This document shows positions 51,097 through 52,981 of a DNA stretch of 52,981 bases, one piece after another. The position numbers and the translations under genes are program-made. A model generated the notes under the pieces. It was not told the DNA's origin. It was given only the letters and a program-made list of their open reading frames with translations, and did no database searches. Positions within the stretch are counted from its first letter, which is position 1. Each line of letters begins with the position of its first letter. The stretch covers positions 1-52,981 of the forward strand of contig JAEZFL010000131.1 in the NCBI GenBank assembly GCA_023417515.1. Reading direction: 5' to 3'. The stretch is from Pseudomonadota bacterium. Its GTDB lineage: Bacteria > Pseudomonadota > Alphaproteobacteria > Sphingomonadales > Sphingomonadaceae.

Positions 51097-51951
51097 ATGT
51101 CCACATATACGATCGACAGCTCGACGAGCCGCGCCAACCCGCAGCCCACCCCCGGCAAGCGCCTCACCGTTCCCGCCTTGCGCAACCGCAAGGGCGGCGA
51201 ACCGATCGTCGCGCTCACCGCCTATACGATGCGCTTCGCGCAGCTGCTCGACCCTCATTGCGACCTCCTGCTCGTCGGCGACAGCCTGGGGCAAGTCATT
51301 TACGGCCTTCCGTCGACCGTTCCGGTAACCCTCGACATGATGTGCGCCCATGGCGCGGCGGTGGTGCGCGGCTCGTGGCATGCGCTGGTCGCGGTCGACA
51401 TGCCGTTCGGCTCCTACGAGGAGAGCCCCGACCAGGCGTTCCGCAACGCCGCTCGCATCATGAAGGAAACCGGCGCCGCGGCGGTGAAGCTGGAAGGCGG
51501 CGAGGCAATGGCCGAGACGATCGCTTTCCTGAGCGCGCGCGGAATCCCGGTCATCGGCCATGTCGGCCTGACGCCGCAGGCGGTGAACGCGCTTGGCGGC
51601 TACCGTGCCCGCGGCCGCGACGATGCCGAGGCCGCGAAGATCCTGGCCGACGCGCGCGCGGTCGCCGAGGCGGGCTGCTTCCTGCTCGTTCTCGAAGGCG
51701 TGATGGAGGAGATCGCGGTCGCCGCGACCGAGGCGGTCGCCTGCCCGACCATCGGCATCGGCGCCTCGGCCCGTTGCGATGGGCAGATCCTGGTCACCGA
51801 GGACATGCTCGGCCTGTTCGAGCGCACGCCGCGCTTCGTGCGCAAGTTCGGCGACCTTGCCGGCGAGATCAGCCAGGCGGCGGGGGCCTATGCCGCCGAA
51901 GTGGCGGCGCGAAGCTTCCCGGGAGAAGGGCAGATCTACCGGCCAAAATGA
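51097..51951 (+). CDS. panB: 3-methyl-2-oxobutanoate hydroxymethyltransferase
   Basis: First committed enzyme of pantothenate (vitamin B5 and CoA) synthesis: methylenetetrahydrofolate plus 2-oxoisovalerate to ketopantoate. It has 284 residues with ALTAYTMRFAQLLDPHCDLL, VGDSLGQVIYG (metal-binding Asp), AVDMPFGSYEESP, AVKLEGGEAM and IGHVGLTPQ, the family core. The ATG at 51097 gives the normal start region. panC is not in the window. About 170 bases separate it from the next gene. Confidence 0.95.
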   Translation: MSTYTIDSSTSRANPQPTPGKRLTVPALRNRKGGEPIVALTAYTMRFAQLLDPHCDLLLVGDSLGQVIYGLPSTVPVTLDMMCAHGAAVVRGSWHALVAVDMPFGSYEESPDQAFRNAARIMKETGAAAVKLEGGEAMAETIAFLSARGIPVIGHVGLTPQAVNALGGYRARGRDDAEAAKILADARAVAEAGCFLLVLEGVMEEIAVAATEAVACPTIGIGASARCDGQILVTEDMLGLFERTPRFVRKFGDLAGEISQAAGAYAAEVAARSFPGEGQIYRPK

Positions 51952-52127
51952 TGCCTTGATTGTGAGTCAGGGCTGCGCCCCCGCCGGATCCGGGCGTCGG
52001 GACCGGGGCTCGACGTCCTTTCGGCTTTCGTTCATCGGGATGGATCGATAAGAAGCGCTGCCGCCGGAACGGGGACAAGACATAGCGAAAAGCGGGCGGA
52101 CCCCATTTCGCACTTTGGAGAATGAAT

Positions 52128-52922
52128 TTGGCGGTCAAGCCAAGAGACGACGATGCCTTCCTGCGTGAAGTCGACGAGGAGCTGCGCCGCGAGCAGCTCA
52201 GCAGCATCTTCACCCGCTACGGTTGGTGGATCATCGGCGGCGCCGTGCTTCTGCTCGCCGCGATCGGCGGCACGATCTGGTGGAATCATCGCCAGGACGT
52301 GAAGGCAGGCGAGGCTTCGGAGAAGCTGGTCCAGGTGATCGAGCAACTCGACGCCAACAATGCCCGTGGCGCATCGGCGACGATCGACGAGCTCGCCGCC
52401 AACGACCGCGCGGCCTATCGCTATTCCGCTCTGTTCCTGCGCGCCAATGCGCAGATCCAGACCAACGCCATTCCCGCCGCGATCGCGACCCTGGGCAGCA
52501 TCGCGGGCGACGAGAATGCGCCGCAGCCCTATCGCGACGCCGCCCTGATCCGCCAGACCCAGCTCGAATATGACCAGCTCCAGCCGGCGCAGGTGGTGCA
52601 GCGGCTGCAGGGCTATGCCCAGGCCGGCAATCCATGGCTCGGATCGGCCGGCGAGATGGTCGCCGTCGCACTGATTCGCCAGCAGCGCCTCCCGCAGGCG
52701 GCGCAGATCCTGTCGGCGATGGCACGCGACCCGGGCGTTCCGGAGAGCATCAAGTCGCGCGCGATCCAGATGGCGAGCGCGCTCGGGGTCGACGCCGTCC
52801 AGCTCGATCCGAGCATCGAGCAGGCGCTTCAGGCCGGCGCCGCCGCCGAAGCGCCCGGTGCCGCGGCACCGGCGGCAGCGACACAGGGGAACGACGTGGC
52901 AGCGAGGAACGCCTCCCAATGA
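52128..52922 (+). CDS. YfgM-like membrane-anchored TPR protein
   Basis: Inner-membrane protein of the YfgM/TPR_21 type, thought to assist periplasmic chaperone traffic at SecYEG. It has about 264 residues: a cytoplasmic N-terminus (DDAFLREVDEELRREQL), one membrane helix (WWIIGGAVLLLAAIGGTIWW), periplasmic TPR-like helices (about 50-215) and an Ala-rich tail. I use TTG at 52128, seven bases after GGAG; the ATG at 52122 is only one base from it. The gene overlaps bamB (ATGA), the usual yfgM-bamB order. Confidence 0.83.
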   Translation: MAVKPRDDDAFLREVDEELRREQLSSIFTRYGWWIIGGAVLLLAAIGGTIWWNHRQDVKAGEASEKLVQVIEQLDANNARGASATIDELAANDRAAYRYSALFLRANAQIQTNAIPAAIATLGSIAGDENAPQPYRDAALIRQTQLEYDQLQPAQVVQRLQGYAQAGNPWLGSAGEMVAVALIRQQRLPQAAQILSAMARDPGVPESIKSRAIQMASALGVDAVQLDPSIEQALQAGAAAEAPGAAAPAAATQGNDVAARNASQ

Positions 52923-52981
52923 AGCGAGTAATATTTTCGGTTGCGATGGTTGGCCTCCTGGCCGGCTGCGGCGTGTTGGAC
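52919..52981 (+). CDS. bamB: BamB outer-membrane assembly lipoprotein, 5' end only
   Basis: The first 21 codons of a lipoprotein gene cut by the window end. The signal peptide VIFSVAMVGLLAGCGVL has a lipobox (LLAGC). The ATG overlaps the stop of the YfgM-like gene. In alphaproteobacteria bamB, a beta-propeller subunit of the BAM complex, usually follows this gene. The identity rests on position and lipobox, since the propeller lies outside. Confidence 0.7.
   Translation, partial: MKRVIFSVAMVGLLAGCGVLD

Overview
The window is about 53 kb of GC-rich (roughly two-thirds G+C) chromosomal DNA that reads as a member of the Sphingomonadales (Alphaproteobacteria, a Sphingomonas/Sphingosinicella-like organism). 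This rests on gene order (cpoB/rodZ/ptsP, lysC near lysA and ubiG; corC-ybeY-phoH-miaB-plsC-fur-mucR-rimI-tsaB), a MucR regulator, a methylmalonyl-CoA pathway, and many two-armed palindromic repeats of the kind common in sphingomonad genomes. It is mostly core chromosome; I see no prophage, no CRISPR array and no intact insertion sequence.

Layout. 0.3-4.5 kb: envelope and signalling genes on the minus strand (cpoB, a RodZ-like protein, ptsP). 4.5-8.3 kb: an AbrB-VapC toxin-antitoxin pair, a lone receiver protein, a 32-residue membrane peptide and a LytS/LytTR-type two-component pair. 8.4-13.5 kb: an NMO-type oxidoreductase, lysC, an AbrB-Doc toxin-antitoxin pair placed between lysC and lysA, then lysA and divergent ubiG. 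13.5-15.6 kb: a secreted M20 peptidase and a MipA-like outer-membrane protein. 15.8-24.8 kb: a nine-gene minus-strand operon for propionyl-CoA use (pccB, a LprI-like gene, a small membrane gene, mce, scpA, bioB, a second LprI-like gene, another small membrane gene, pccA). Here bioB supplies biotin for PccA, and carboxylase, epimerase and mutase turn propionyl-CoA into succinyl-CoA.

24.9-33.8 kb: housekeeping block with enoyl-CoA hydratase, corC, ybeY, phoH, miaB, plsC, fur, mucR, rimI, tsaB and nfu. 33.9-40.3 kb: two tandem periplasmic TonB-C-like proteins, a GST, a secreted hypothetical, uppP, an HD-GYP-like protein with an altered HD motif, a NAD(P)-binding protein and tRNA-Leu(CAG). 40.3-45.2 kb: an orphan MraZ-like regulator divergent from an atypical receiver-LuxR protein, with two DnaA boxes between them; then a PilZ protein, typA and a small P-loop kinase-like protein. 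45.2-48.6 kb: a frameshifted WYL-regulator remnant of lower GC, a hypothetical gene, a split LigD (ligase and polymerase as two genes) and an EVE protein. 48.7-53 kb: a lipoprotein, a SleB-type wall hydrolase, alkB, panB, a YfgM-like protein and the first codons of bamB.

The most unusual theme is the relation between palindromic repeats and genes. Repeats lie in frame inside scpA (interdomain linker) and at both ends of bioB, form the C-termini of at least two other proteins, supply a ribosome binding site for ybeY, and make up most of the lysA-ubiG divergent promoter region. Other points worth attention are a doc antitoxin promoter that predicts a leaderless mRNA, the pseudo-receiver, the DnaA boxes and the changed HD-GYP site.
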